Both the position numbers and the translations under genes were made by a program. Shown here piece after piece: positions 26,911-36,300 of a DNA stretch of 64,000 nt. The stretch's first letter is position 1. Each line of letters opens with the position of its first letter. The DNA comes from Frankiales bacterium (GTDB taxonomy: Bacteria; Actinomycetota; Actinomycetes; Mycobacteriales; SCTD01), in contig JAOPVP010000042.1 in the NCBI GenBank assembly GCA_025966135.1, forward strand, positions 83,939-147,938, given 5' to 3'. The notes under the pieces are model-generated. The model was not told the DNA's origin. It saw only the letters and a list, made by a program, of their open reading frames with translations, and did no database searches.

Positions 26911-27762
26911 GTGCCGGAGCTCCCCGAGGTCGAGGTGGTCCGGCTCGGCCTGGAGAAGGGCGTCGCGGGACGCACCATCACCGCCGTCCAGGTCCACCAC
27001 CCGCGTGCCGTCCGCCGTCACGATGCCGGCCCGCAGGACTTCATCGACCTGCTCACCGGCCGGACGGTCGTCGCGGCCCGCCGACGCGGGAAGTACCTGT
27101 GGCTGCCGCTCGACTCCGGCGACGCCCTCACCGGGCACCTCGGCATGAGCGGCCAGCTGCTCGTCGTACCGAAGGACAAGCCGGTGGAGAGCCACCTGCG
27201 GATCCGGTTCTCCTTCAGCGACGGCGGCCGAGAGTTGCGCTTCATCGACCAGCGGACCTTCGGCGGCCTGCTGGTCGTCGCCGGCGGGGCCGACCTGCCC
27301 AGCACGATCGCCCACATCGCGCGTGACCCGCTCGACCCCGAGTTCGATGACGAGCTGTTCGTGACCCGTCTCCGCAGGAAACAGTCCGGCGTCAAGCGGG
27401 CGCTGCTCGACCAGACCCTGGTGAGCGGGATCGGCAACATCTACGCCGACGAGGCGCTGTGGCGCGCTCGGCTGCACGGTGGCCGGGCGACGGAGACCGT
27501 CACCAAGCCGAAGGCACGCGAGCTGCTCGAGCACGCCCGCGACGTCCTGACCGAGTCGCTCGCCCAGGGCGGCACGTCTTTCGATGCGCTCTACGTCTCC
27601 ACCGAGGGCGTCAGTGGCCTGTTCGAGCGGTGGCTGCACGCCTACGGACGCGAGGGCGAGCCGTGCGACCGCTGTGGCACGCCGCTGCGCCGTGAGGCCT
27701 GGATGAACCGCTCGTCGTACTCGTGCCCGACCTGCCAGCCGAGGCCGCGCTACCCCCGCTGA
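26911..27762 (+). CDS. mutM: Formamidopyrimidine-DNA glycosylase (Fpg)
   Basis: 283-residue base-excision-repair enzyme for 8-oxoguanine. The N-terminal [16 protein letters not shown] provides catalytic Pro2/Glu3; [19 protein letters not shown] carries the helix-two-turn-helix region, and the C-terminal zinc finger is [21 protein letters not shown] 26911 lies two bases after rnc. The 3' end overlaps a convergent small gene by 13 bases. Confidence 0.96.
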   Translation: MPELPEVEVVRLGLEKGVAGRTITAVQVHHPRAVRRHDAGPQDFIDLLTGRTVVAARRRGKYLWLPLDSGDALTGHLGMSGQLLVVPKDKPVESHLRIRFSFSDGGRELRFIDQRTFGGLLVVAGGADLPSTIAHIARDPLDPEFDDELFVTRLRRKQSGVKRALLDQTLVSGIGNIYADEALWRARLHGGRATETVTKPKARELLEHARDVLTESLAQGGTSFDALYVSTEGVSGLFERWLHAYGREGEPCDRCGTPLRREAWMNRSSYSCPTCQPRPRYPR

Positions 27763-27935
27763 AGCTCCTCGCGGACCCCGTCCGCGAGGCTCCCGTCTGC
27801 TTGCCGCGGCGCCCACGGCTCGCTGCGCACCCACTGGCTGCCACAGCCGCGGCAGGCGAACAGCCTCTCGCCCTTGTACGGCGCCTTCGTCGGCGCCCAG
27901 TCGCACAGGCTCAGGCAGGGATGGATGGCGAGCAC
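27750..27935 (-). CDS. Small putative zinc-ribbon protein
   Basis: 61 residues from GTG 27935: [20 protein letters not shown], then [20 protein letters not shown] and a polar tail. Two cysteine pairs (CLSLC, CRGC) and one histidine suggest a metal-binding ribbon. The sequence is well ordered and rich in conserved-looking aromatic residues, unlike a chance frame. It overlaps the mutM 3' end, tail to tail. I do not recognise a named family; function unknown. Confidence 0.62.
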   Translation of the reverse strand: MLAIHPCLSLCDWAPTKAPYKGERLFACRGCGSQWVRSEPWAPRQADGSLADGVREELQRG

Positions 27936-27963
27936 CCGTCCAGTCTCAGGCACACTCAGGAAC

Positions 27964-28230
27964 GTGGCGACGGTGCGTATGACGGCCTTCGTGAAGGGCC
28001 AGGTGCAGGGAGTGGGCTTCCGCTGGTGGACCCGCGCCCGGGCGCTTGAGCTCGGGCTGTCCGGGTCGGCGACCAACCTGGCGGACGGGCGTGTCGAGGT
28101 GGTGGCGGAGGGTCCGGAGCCAGCCTGCCGGCAGCTGCTCGCCCTGCTCCCGGGCGGACCGGGCAGGGTCGAGTTCGTCTCCGAGCGCTGGGCGCAGGCA
28201 CGCGGTGAGGTCGGGTTCGGTGAGCGTTAG
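27964..28230 (+). CDS. acyP: Acylphosphatase
   Basis: 88 residues with the full acylphosphatase signature: [19 protein letters not shown] (anion-binding loop with the catalytic Arg) and [17 protein letters not shown] (catalytic Asn). It hydrolyses carboxyl-phosphate bonds such as acetyl or carbamoyl phosphate. GTG 27964. The mutM-acyP-smc neighbourhood is common in actinobacteria, though here it is split by the PadR operon. Confidence 0.93.
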   Translation: MATVRMTAFVKGQVQGVGFRWWTRARALELGLSGSATNLADGRVEVVAEGPEPACRQLLALLPGGPGRVEFVSERWAQARGEVGFGER

Positions 28231-28280
28231 GAGGACGCTGAGAGGACCTGGCGGGGTGGTCACGAGAAGCCCACCAACTC

Positions 28281-28295
28281 GTCACGTTTCGTGAC
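28281..28295. promoter_or_regulatory. Perfect palindrome of unknown use
   Basis: GTCACG TTT CGTGAC is a 6+6 perfect inverted repeat, followed 4 bases later by another CGTGAC half (near 28300-28306). It lies in the 174-base gap ahead of the 65-residue coiled-coil gene and could be a regulator site, for instance of the Crp/Fnr type, but no partner gene is adjacent. Confidence 0.4.
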
Positions 28296-28404
28296 ACGTT
28301 CGTGACCTGAGCCTTGACCTGAGCATGATCACGTGGCAAATTGGTGTCACCACGCCTGTGCCCTCTGCCAGGCGCGCGGACCCCTCAGCGTGGAGGCTTC
28401 TTCG

Positions 28405-28602
28405 ATGGCGAAGGCCCTGTTCGGTCATGTCGGTGTAGGCACCGATCTGCGTCTCGCGGCCGAGGTGCGCCACCTGCGCGCCAGGGTTGTGGAACTCGAG
28501 AACGAGGTGGGTCGCGTGAAGGCCGCCAACGACGCGCTCGTCGCCACCGTCCACGTCGAGGACGACATCCGGGTGCTCACCGATGAGCCCGCCCTGACCT
28601 GA
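28405..28602 (+). CDS. Small conserved actinobacterial coiled-coil protein
   Basis: 65 residues from ATG 28405 with GGAGG upstream: MAKALFGHVGVGTDLRLAAE, then VRHLRARVVELENEVGRVKA, and DDIRVLTDEPAL. The start 'MAKAL.GhvG..D.RL..E...Lr.RV..LE.E' is common among short actinobacterial proteins found near smc/ftsY or ribosomal genes. No known activity. A leucine-zipper-like helix suggests dimerisation. It has its own leader and a strong terminator, so it is an independent transcript. Confidence 0.78.
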   Translation: MAKALFGHVGVGTDLRLAAEVRHLRARVVELENEVGRVKAANDALVATVHVEDDIRVLTDEPALT

Positions 28603-28620
28603 GCTACTCCCGCCATCACG

Positions 28621-28650
28621 AGGGCGCTTCCCGCCGAGGGAGGCGCCTTT
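28621..28650 (+). terminator. Terminator hairpin after the coiled-coil gene
   Basis: GGCGCTTCCC (28623-28632) pairs with GGGAGGCGCC (28638-28647) with one G-U, loop GCCGA, followed by TTTCGTCGTTT. An intrinsic terminator 20 bases after the stop. Confidence 0.85.
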
Positions 28651-28724
28651 CGTCGTTTCCGGACGCCGCCCCCCGCTAGGCCCGCCCCTCCCCGGCGCGT
28701 CACGTCAGCGGGTCGTTGCGAAAC

Positions 28725-28766
28725 GCCTACTCGGTATGCATACTCCGTACTGCCTACCGAGTAGGC
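28725..28766. promoter_or_regulatory. PadR operator cluster
   Basis: GCCTACTCGGTA (28725-28736) and TACCGAGTAGGC (28755-28766) form a perfect 12-bp inverted repeat. Between them lie a direct near-copy TACTCCGTA (28741-28749) and the inner palindrome GTATGCATAC (28734-28743). The cluster ends 25 bases before the padR start. Multiple half-sites of TACTCGGTA type are what an autoregulating PadR dimer would bind. Confidence 0.75.
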
Positions 28767-28791
28767 ATTCGCACAGGAGGGGATCCGCGAG

Positions 28792-29352
28792 ATGTCGGTA
28801 CGAAACGGGCTGCTGGCCCTGCTCGCCGAGCGCCCGCGCTACGGCTACGAGCTACGGGGCGAGTTCGAGGCCCGCACCGGAACGACCTGGCCGCTCAACG
28901 TGGGGCAGGTCTACACGACCCTGTCCCGGCTGGAACGCGACGGCTGTGTGACGGCGAGCGACGCCGGCGAGTCGGGGCAGCAGTATTACGAGATCACCGC
29001 GGAGGGCCGTGCGGAGGTCACCGCGTGGTTCACGACCCCAGTACGGCGGGAAGCGCGGCCCCGGGACGAGTTGGCGATCAAGCTGGCCCTCGCTGTCGGC
29101 AACCAGGATGTCGACATCGCCGCGGTCGTCCAGGCCCAGCGCACCGACAGCCTGCGCGCCCTGCAGGACTACACCCGGCTCAAGGCCCAGGCCGGCCCCG
29201 AGGACCTCGCCTGGCTCCTCGTGCTCGACGCCATGGTCTTCCAGACCGAGGCCGAGGTGCGTTGGCTCGACCACTGCGAGAGCCGGGTGGTGCAGGGCCG
29301 CCGTCCGGTCGTCAGGCCCACGCCCGTCGAGGACGTGGAGCGGGCCCGGTGA
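28792..29352 (+). CDS. PadR-family transcriptional regulator
   Basis: 186 residues. The PadR winged helix is explicit: GLLALLAERPRYGYELRGEF, GQVYTTLSRLERDGCV and QQYYEITAEGRAEVTAWF; the C-terminal part is the dimerising helical domain. It starts at ATG 28792 and overlaps the ABC ATPase gene (GTGA), so it heads the operon and probably represses it through the operator cluster just upstream. PadR-ABC-FtsX units often answer to antimicrobial or cell-wall stress; the inducer here is unknown. Confidence 0.93.
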   Translation: MSVRNGLLALLAERPRYGYELRGEFEARTGTTWPLNVGQVYTTLSRLERDGCVTASDAGESGQQYYEITAEGRAEVTAWFTTPVRREARPRDELAIKLALAVGNQDVDIAAVVQAQRTDSLRALQDYTRLKAQAGPEDLAWLLVLDAMVFQTEAEVRWLDHCESRVVQGRRPVVRPTPVEDVERAR

Positions 29353-30056
29353 GCATCCTCGTGCTCGAGGCGGTGACCCGCACGCACGGCAGCGGGGACG
29401 GCCAGGTCGAGGCCCTCAAGCACCTGTCGCTGACCGTTGCGCCCGGTGAGCTGGTCGCGGTGATGGGTCCGAGCGGCTCGGGTAAGTCGACGTTGCTCCA
29501 CCTCGCCGGCGGACTGGACCAGCCGACGTCCGGCCGGGTCCTCGTGGAGGGGACCGAGCTCGGGAATCTGTCGAGGAAGGCGCTCGCCCAGCTCCGGCGC
29601 CGCTGGATCGGCTACGTCTTCCAGGACTTCAACCTGATCCCCGCCCTGACCGCCGCCGAGAACGTCGCCCTGCCGCGCGAGCTCGACGGCGTACCCGCCC
29701 GCAAGGCGCGCAAGGAGGCGGTGGCAGCACTGGCCGAGGTCGGCGTCCCTGAGCTTGCCGACCGCTTCCCCGATGACATGTCCGGCGGCCAGCAGCAGCG
29801 CATCGCGATTGCCCGGGCACTGGTCGGGGAGCGTCGTCTGGTGCTGGCCGATGAGCCCACCGGTGCGCTCGACTCCACCACCGGTGAGGCCGTGATGGCC
29901 CTGCTGCGTGCCCGCGTCGACGCCGGCGCGGCCGGGGTGCTGGTCACCCACGACGCGCGGCACGCAGCCTGGGCGAACCGGGTGGTGTTCCTGCGCGACG
30001 GCCGGGTGGTCGACGAGTCCGTCTACCGCGCCCCCGAAGACGTGCTTGCGCCATGA
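29349..30056 (+). CDS. MacB-type ABC transporter ATPase
   Basis: 235-residue ATP-binding subunit. Walker A MGPSGSGKSTLLHL near residue 39, Q-loop VFQDFNLIP, ABC signature MSGGQQQRIAIARAL, Walker B LVLADEPTGALDS and the H-loop VTHD. The LolD/MacB/FtsE branch fits the signature and the FtsX permease encoded next (ATGA overlap at 30053). Such pairs do mechanical work on periplasmic partners rather than moving a substrate through the membrane. Confidence 0.95.
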   Translation: MSILVLEAVTRTHGSGDGQVEALKHLSLTVAPGELVAVMGPSGSGKSTLLHLAGGLDQPTSGRVLVEGTELGNLSRKALAQLRRRWIGYVFQDFNLIPALTAAENVALPRELDGVPARKARKEAVAALAEVGVPELADRFPDDMSGGQQQRIAIARALVGERRLVLADEPTGALDSTTGEAVMALLRARVDAGAAGVLVTHDARHAAWANRVVFLRDGRVVDESVYRAPEDVLAP

Positions 30057-32695
30057 GCGCTCTCGCCGCGACCCTGCGCATCGCCCGCCGCGACGCTCGC
30101 AGGGCCAAGGGCCGCAGCGCCCTCGTCGTCGTGATGATCGCGCTGCCCGTGCTGGGCGTCGGGGCTGCCGACGTGCTGTACCGGACCTTCCAGCTCTCGC
30201 CCGACCAGAAGGCGACCCGCACGATGGGCGCGTCCGACGCGGTGCTCATCGACAGCAGCTCGTCGGCTGTGGTCCAACTCCCCGATGTGGCTGGGTCCTT
30301 TGCGTTCGAGGGCGGCACAGGGACGCGGGTCGGCCCCGCACCGGAGCCCGCCACCGTCGTCCCGGCCGGCAGCACGGTGGTGGCGGACCGCACCTTCGGC
30401 GGGGGCCAAGTCACGATCGGGAACGTCACCGCCGTCGCCTCGATGCGCGACCTGGACTACCTGGCGCCGATCGCCCACGGGATGTTCTTCCCACACAGCG
30501 GCCGTGCGCCGCGGCGCGGCGGCGAGGTCGCAGTGACGACGGCGCTCGCGCAGCGGCTCGGAGTCGGCGTCGGCGCAACCGTGCGGGTGGGCCCTCGACG
30601 CGGCACCACGCAGGCAGTGACGGTGGTCGGGCTCGTCGACGACGCCGGCAGCCCGGCAACGCAGATCGTCCTCATGGCCCCCGGCGCCCTGCGGGCGCAG
30701 CGGGATGCCGCCGTGAGGTTCCTGGTCGACGTCCGGGACAGGTTGACCTGGGCCGACGTCCAGGCGGCCAATGCCCGCGGCTTCATCCTCTTGCCGCGAG
30801 GCAAGGTCCCGGGCCAACCCGGCGTGCCGCCGGGACGGGGCCTCATCGCGAGCAGCAACGTCCCGGCGATCGCCCTGGTCGTCGGGATGACGCTGCTCGA
30901 GATCGTCCTGCTCGCCGGCCCGGCCTTCGCGGTCGGTGCCAAGCGGCAGAGCCGCGAGCTGGCCCTGCTGTCGGCCACCGGCGGTGAGCGCCGCCACATC
31001 CGGAGCGTCGTGCTCGGTCATGGCGTCGTCCTCGGTGGGGCCGGTGGCCTTCTGGGTGTCGCGGCGGGAACCGGGCTCGGGTGGCTGGCCGAGCCGTTCT
31101 TACGGGACTACAGCAACCAGGTCCCCGGGCCCTTCGACGTCCGTCCGCTCGAACTGGGGGGCATCGCTGTCGTCGGGGTGCTCACCGCGATCCTGGCCGC
31201 CCTGCTCCCCGCCCGGTCGGCTGCGCGGCAGGACGTGGTCGCTGCGTTGACCGGCAGGCGGGGGCAGCTCCGGAGCCTGCGGCGTACCCCGCTCCTCGGC
31301 CTGCTCGCCGCGCTTGGGGGCACGGCGATCGCGCTGGAAGGCGCACGGCAGCGCAGCGTCAACACCATCTTGGCCGGCTCGGCCGTGGCCGAGCTCGGTC
31401 TGGTCGCGACGACACCGTTCCTCGTCGGCCTGGTCGGCCGGATCGGGCCCTGGCTGCCGGTTGGCCCGCGACTCGCGCTGCGTGACGCCGCCCGTAACCG
31501 CGGCCGGACCGCGCCCGCCATCTCCGCCGTCCTCGCCGCGGTCGCCGGTTCGGTCGCGGTCGCCACCTACCTGGCGAGCTACGACCAGTACAACCGGAAC
31601 TCCCACCGACCAGTGGCGCCGTACGGCACCGCGGTTGTGCCCCTGCAGGGCAACACGGCCAAGGGCCCGCAGGTGGAGGCAGCGCTCCGCCGGACGCTGC
31701 TGTCGGCCACCGTGGCGGGGGTGCGCAGCCTGGATCCGCAGGGTGCGACGGTCAGCACGCAGACTCCCTCAGGCGCTGGCTACCTGTCGGTGCAGATCTC
31801 GCCTGCACAGGCCTGCTCCGGCGTCTGGGTCCAGGACAGCGGGAAACCGTGGTGCAACGGGGCAGCTCGGCAGGCCACGTTGCCGGGAGCTCTCGTCGGG
31901 GACACCGCCACGATCGCGGTGCTGACCGGGCGCTCGGGCGACCCGTACGCCGGCGTGCTGGCCCGCGGCGGAGCGGTCGTCCCTCGCAACTACCTCCAGG
32001 CCGGCGGGACCGCGGTGCTCGTCGTGCAACAGGCCGGCGATCCCCAGGGGACCCACCGGCGGACGCTCACGGTGCCGGCCGAGGCGCTTCCCGACGACGT
32101 GCCACAGGTGACGGTGTTGTCGCACCAGGCTGCAGCCAGCACCGGCCTTCCTGCCACGCTCCTCGGCGTCGTCGCCTCGTCCCGACAGCCACCCTCTGCG
32201 GCCGAGGAGGACCGGGCCCGGCATGAGCTCGGCACGCTCGACCTCAGCGGCCCGCTCGTCGTGGAGCGCGGATATACGAAGAAGAACGGACTGGGCCTGC
32301 TGGCGCTGCTCCTAGGCAGTGCCGTGATCGTCCTCGGTGCCTCCGGCATCGCGACCGGCCTGGCCGCCGCCGACGGGCGTGCCGACCTGGCCACCCTCGC
32401 GGCTGTCGGTGCCAGCCCCGGCCGGCGCCGCGGCCTGGCGGCGTTCCAGTCGATGGTGACCGCGGGGCTCGGCACGGTGCTGGGCACCGTCGCGGGCCTG
32501 GTACCAGCGGTCGGGATGGTGCGGGCGCTCAACGCCGCCGCGGCAACCGCGCCGTTCTCGCGGATCAACCCCTATCCGCTCGTGCTGCCGTGGCGGAACC
32601 TGGCGATCACCGTGCTCGTGGTGCCGCTCCTCGCCGCTCTTGCCGCGGCAGCACTCACCCGCTCGCGGCTTCCGATGGTCCGGAGGATGACGTGA
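30053..32695 (+). CDS. FtsX/MacB-like ABC transporter permease
   Basis: 880 residues. An N-terminal TM helix follows RIARRDARRAKGRSALVVVM, then a periplasmic core (about 40-280), an FtsX domain with three helices (SRELALLSATGGERRHIRSV is the coupling-loop motif), then RNRGRTAPAISAVLAAVAGS, a second extracytoplasmic domain (about 520-740) and a final FtsX set of helices (LATLAAVGASPGRRRGLAAF). This is the large two-FtsX-domain permease form common in actinobacteria. It overlaps both neighbours and probably pairs with the upstream ATPase. A D,D-peptidase is encoded next. Confidence 0.92.
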   Translation: MSALAATLRIARRDARRAKGRSALVVVMIALPVLGVGAADVLYRTFQLSPDQKATRTMGASDAVLIDSSSSAVVQLPDVAGSFAFEGGTGTRVGPAPEPATVVPAGSTVVADRTFGGGQVTIGNVTAVASMRDLDYLAPIAHGMFFPHSGRAPRRGGEVAVTTALAQRLGVGVGATVRVGPRRGTTQAVTVVGLVDDAGSPATQIVLMAPGALRAQRDAAVRFLVDVRDRLTWADVQAANARGFILLPRGKVPGQPGVPPGRGLIASSNVPAIALVVGMTLLEIVLLAGPAFAVGAKRQSRELALLSATGGERRHIRSVVLGHGVVLGGAGGLLGVAAGTGLGWLAEPFLRDYSNQVPGPFDVRPLELGGIAVVGVLTAILAALLPARSAARQDVVAALTGRRGQLRSLRRTPLLGLLAALGGTAIALEGARQRSVNTILAGSAVAELGLVATTPFLVGLVGRIGPWLPVGPRLALRDAARNRGRTAPAISAVLAAVAGSVAVATYLASYDQYNRNSHRPVAPYGTAVVPLQGNTAKGPQVEAALRRTLLSATVAGVRSLDPQGATVSTQTPSGAGYLSVQISPAQACSGVWVQDSGKPWCNGAARQATLPGALVGDTATIAVLTGRSGDPYAGVLARGGAVVPRNYLQAGGTAVLVVQQAGDPQGTHRRTLTVPAEALPDDVPQVTVLSHQAAASTGLPATLLGVVASSRQPPSAAEEDRARHELGTLDLSGPLVVERGYTKKNGLGLLALLLGSAVIVLGASGIATGLAAADGRADLATLAAVGASPGRRRGLAAFQSMVTAGLGTVLGTVAGLVPAVGMVRALNAAAATAPFSRINPYPLVLPWRNLAITVLVVPLLAALAAAALTRSRLPMVRRMT

Positions 32696-33219
32696 GGCGA
32701 CTTGGGGTGGCGGTGGCCCTGACGGTCGCGGGCGTCGGCTACACCCTTCACGGCGGAGGCTCGTCGGCGTCGCCGTACACGCAGGTGCCGAACCAGACGA
32801 CCTCGGGGCCGGTCGTGCCGGCGCCGGACGCACCGGTGGGCGCCGGCGACACGACGCACCTGCAGCTGCCCATGCAGCGCGCGGTCGCCCGGGCGATCGC
32901 GGCTGCTGCGGCCGACGGGGTCGAGCTGCGCGTCACGTCCGGCTGGCGGAGCCGGACGGAGCAGGCGCAGCTGTACGCCGACGCGATCGGCAAGTACGGC
33001 TCCCCGGAGCGGGCCCGGAGGTGGGTCCTGCCGCCCGATGAGTCCGAGCACGTCAAGGGACGAGCCGTGGACGTCGGGCCGCCGGCGGGCGCCAGGTGGC
33101 TGGAGGAGCACGGTGTCCACTTCGGACTGTGCCGGCGGTATGCCAACGAGCCCTGGCACTTCGAGCGGCTCGCTGCAGCCAAGGGATCGGCGTGCCCGGC
33201 ACTCGAGGCGCACGCGTGA
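32692..33219 (+). CDS. VanY-like D-alanyl-D-alanine carboxypeptidase (peptidase M15)
   Basis: 175 residues. An N-terminal signal or anchor helix (LGVAVALTVAGVGYTL) is followed by a Thr/Pro-rich linker and the M15 domain (VTSGWRSRTEQAQLYADA). Zinc ligands are His120 and Asp127 in SEHVKGRAVDVG and His156 in NEPWHFERL, with catalytic Glu153. It trims the terminal D-Ala of peptidoglycan stems outside the membrane. GTG 32692 overlaps the permease stop (GTGA), placing the enzyme in the same operon and suggesting that the transporter could control it as FtsEX controls cell-wall hydrolases. Confidence 0.9.
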   Translation: MRRLGVAVALTVAGVGYTLHGGGSSASPYTQVPNQTTSGPVVPAPDAPVGAGDTTHLQLPMQRAVARAIAAAAADGVELRVTSGWRSRTEQAQLYADAIGKYGSPERARRWVLPPDESEHVKGRAVDVGPPAGARWLEEHGVHFGLCRRYANEPWHFERLAAAKGSACPALEAHA

Positions 33220-33353
33220 GCCCGGACCTCGCCGAACGGCTCCGGCGGCTCGCCCGACGCCGCATCCGGCAGACGGTGCTCCTGCGTCGCTCAGCCGCCA
33301 CCGTGGTGGTGCGGAGCCCACGGGTACCCGGGCAAGGATCCGGTCGCCGCTAG
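33216..33353 (+). CDS. Possible 45-residue basic protein at the end of the PadR operon
   Basis: GTG 33216 overlaps the peptidase stop and runs to TAG 33351-33353: SPDLAERLRRLARRRIRQTV, then a hydrophobic-basic stretch and PRVPGQGSGRR. It is very arginine-rich, as random frames in GC-rich DNA also are. The four-base overlap supports translation; nothing else does. Confidence 0.35.
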   Translation: MSPDLAERLRRLARRRIRQTVLLRRSAATVVVRSPRVPGQGSGRR

Positions 33354-33394
33354 AGTTGCACCGGCCTTCCCCCTGGCCGACGGATCGGTAGAGC

Positions 33395-36300
33395 GTGCAT
33401 CTCAAGAGCCTCACGCTGAAGGGCTTCAAGTCCTTCGCGTCCCCGACGACCCTGCGGTTCGAGCCCGGGATCACCTGCGTCGTCGGACCCAATGGGTCCG
33501 GCAAGAGCAACGTCGTCGACGCCATCGCCTGGGTGCTGGGCGAGCAGGGCGCGAAGGCGCTGCGTGGCGGCAAGATGGAGGACGTGATCTTCGCCGGCAC
33601 GCCCGGCAAGGCACCGCTGGGCCGGGCCGAGGTCACGCTCACGATCGACAACACCGACGGTGCGCTTCCGATCGAGTACGCCGAGGTCAGCGTCACCCGC
33701 CTCATGTTCCGCGACGGTGCCTCGGAGTACTCCATCAACGGCACCAAGTGCCGCCTGGTCGACGTCCAGGAGCTGATGAGCGACAGCGGCATCGGCCGCG
33801 AGCTGCACGTCGTCGTCGGGCAGGGCCAGCTCGACGCCGTGCTGTCGGCCCGACCCGAGGACCGACGTGCGTTCATCGAGGAGGCGGCGGGTGTCCTCAA
33901 GCACAAGAAGCGCAAGGAGAAGGCACTCCGCAAGCTCGAGGCGATGCAGGCCAACCTCACCCGCCTGCAGGACCTCACGACCGAGCTCCGGCGCCAGCTC
34001 AAGCCCCTCGGCCGGCAAGCCGAGGTCGCCCGTCGGGCGGGCGAGGTCCAGGCTGACCTACGCGACGCCAAGCTCCGGCTGCTCGCCGACGACCTGCTCG
34101 CCTTGCGGGCGACCCTCGACGCCGAGGTCAGGGACGAGACCCAGCTCCGGGAACGCCGGGCGGTCGTCGAGAAGGACCTGGCCGCATCGCAGGCGCGGGA
34201 GCAGATGCTCGAGGCGTCGGCCGCCGAGCAGTCACCGCGCCTGACTCGCGCGCAGGAGACCTGGTACCGGCTGAGCGCGCTGGAAGAACGCCTTCGGGGT
34301 ACGGCGACGCTCGCGAGTGAGCGTCACCGGCACCTGACCGCGGAGCTCCCCGAAGAGGCGCGGCAGGGTCGCGACCCAGAGCAGCTCGAGCGCGAGGCGG
34401 CGCAGGTCCGGGAGCAGGAGAGCCAGCTCGCCGAGCAGATGGGCCAGGACACCGAGCGGCTGCAGGCTGCCGTCACCCGTCGCACCGACGCGGAGGCTGC
34501 CTTGGCCTCCGAGGAGAGGGCCCTCGTCGCAGCCCGGCGCGCCATCGCCGACCGGCGCGAAGGGCTGGCGAAGCTGACCGGCCAGGTCGGGGCGCTGCGC
34601 TCGCGGGCGACCGCCGCCGAGGCCGAGATCGGGCGCCTGTCCGGTCAGCTCGACGAGGCGCTCGCCCGGGTGGAGCGGGCGGTCGCCGACCTCGAGTCGC
34701 TGCAGGCGCAGGCCGGCGGCCTCGACGAGGGCGAGCTCGACCTCGACGAGCGCCACGAGACCGTCGCGACGGTGCTCGCCGAGGCGCAGGACCGGCTCGC
34801 CGCCCTGCAGACCGACGAGCGCGAGGCCGAGCGTGATCGCTCCACCTGGGCCGCCCGCCGCGACGCCCTCGCGCTCTCGCTCGCCCGCAAGGACGGCTCC
34901 GGGCACCTGCTCGCCGGCGATGTGCCGGGGGTGCTCGGCACGGTCGCGAAGCTCGTCACCGTCCAGGCCGGTCACCAGGTCGCGGTGGCGGCGGCACTCG
35001 GGGCGGTCGCCGATGCGGTGGCCGTCGCCTCCCCGGCGGACGCCGCCGCGGCCCTGCAGCACCTGAAGTCGCACGACGCCGGGCGCGCCGGGATGCTGGT
35101 CGGTGGAGCCTCGTACGCGGACGAGCAGTGGCCGACGCTGCCCGAGCAGGCGCGCTGGGCGATCGACCTGCTCGAGGCGCCGCCCGCGCTGCGCCCGGCC
35201 CTGACCCGCGCGCTGCGCCGGGTCGCCGTCGTGCTGTCGCTCGAGGAGGCCCGCCGCCTCGTCGAGACCCTGCCGGACGTCCGGGCGGTCACGGCCGAGG
35301 GCGACCTGCTCGGCGCCGACTGGGCCGCTGGTGGCAGCGCGAGCGCCCCGTCGCTGCTCGAGGTGCAGGCCGCGGTTGACGAGGCCACGTCCCAGCACGA
35401 CGAGGCCGACCGTCGCCACACCCGCCTGTCGGGCGAGGTCTCGCAAGCCCAAGGCCTCGTGGCAGCGCGGCAGGCCGAGGTCCACGAGGCCCTCGCCGCC
35501 CTCCACGACAGCGACGCGCGGATGGCCGCCCTCGGCGAACAGCTCGGGCTGCTGGCCTCCGCGGTCCGCGCCGCTGAGGCTGAGGCGGGTCGGCTGGAGC
35601 AGGCCCGCGCGCGCGCCGAGGAAGCGCGCGACGGTGACCTGTCCGGACTCGTGGAACTCGAGGAGCGGCTTGCCGCCGCGGAGCTCGCACCCGCCGAGGA
35701 GGAGCCCAGCACCGAGATGCGCGACCGGCTCGTGCAGTCCGCTGCGGATGCGCGGGCCACTGAGGTCGAGGCCCGCCTCGCTGTCCGTACCGGCGAGGAG
35801 CGCGCCAAGGCCCTGGCCGGCCGGGCCGAGGGCCTCGAACGCGCCGCCCGGCAGGAGCGTGCCAACCGGGAACGGCTGGTGGCCCTGCGGTCGCAACGGG
35901 AGCGCGGTGCCGTGGTCGCGGCCGAGGTGGTCCGCGGGGCGCAGGTCGCCCTGGGCCGGATCGCCGTCTCCCTGCAGGCGGCGGCCGCGGAGCGGGAGGC
36001 AGCCCAGGCGGCCCGCACTGTCACCGAGGGCGAGCTGCTGGCCCTGCGCGCGTCGGGTCGCGAGCTGGCCGCGGAGCTCGACCGGCTCACCGACGTGGTG
36101 CACCGCGACGAGGTCGCGCGCGCCGAGCAGCGCCTGCGCATCGAGGCCCTCGAGGGACGGGCGGTCGAGGAGTACGCCGTACCGCTGGAGACCTTGCTGA
36201 CGGACTACGGACCGGACGTGCTGGTGCCTCCGGTCGCCTTCATCGAGGGTGAGCAGCCCGGCGAGCCCGTGCCCTACGACAGGGTGGCGCAGGAGAAGCG

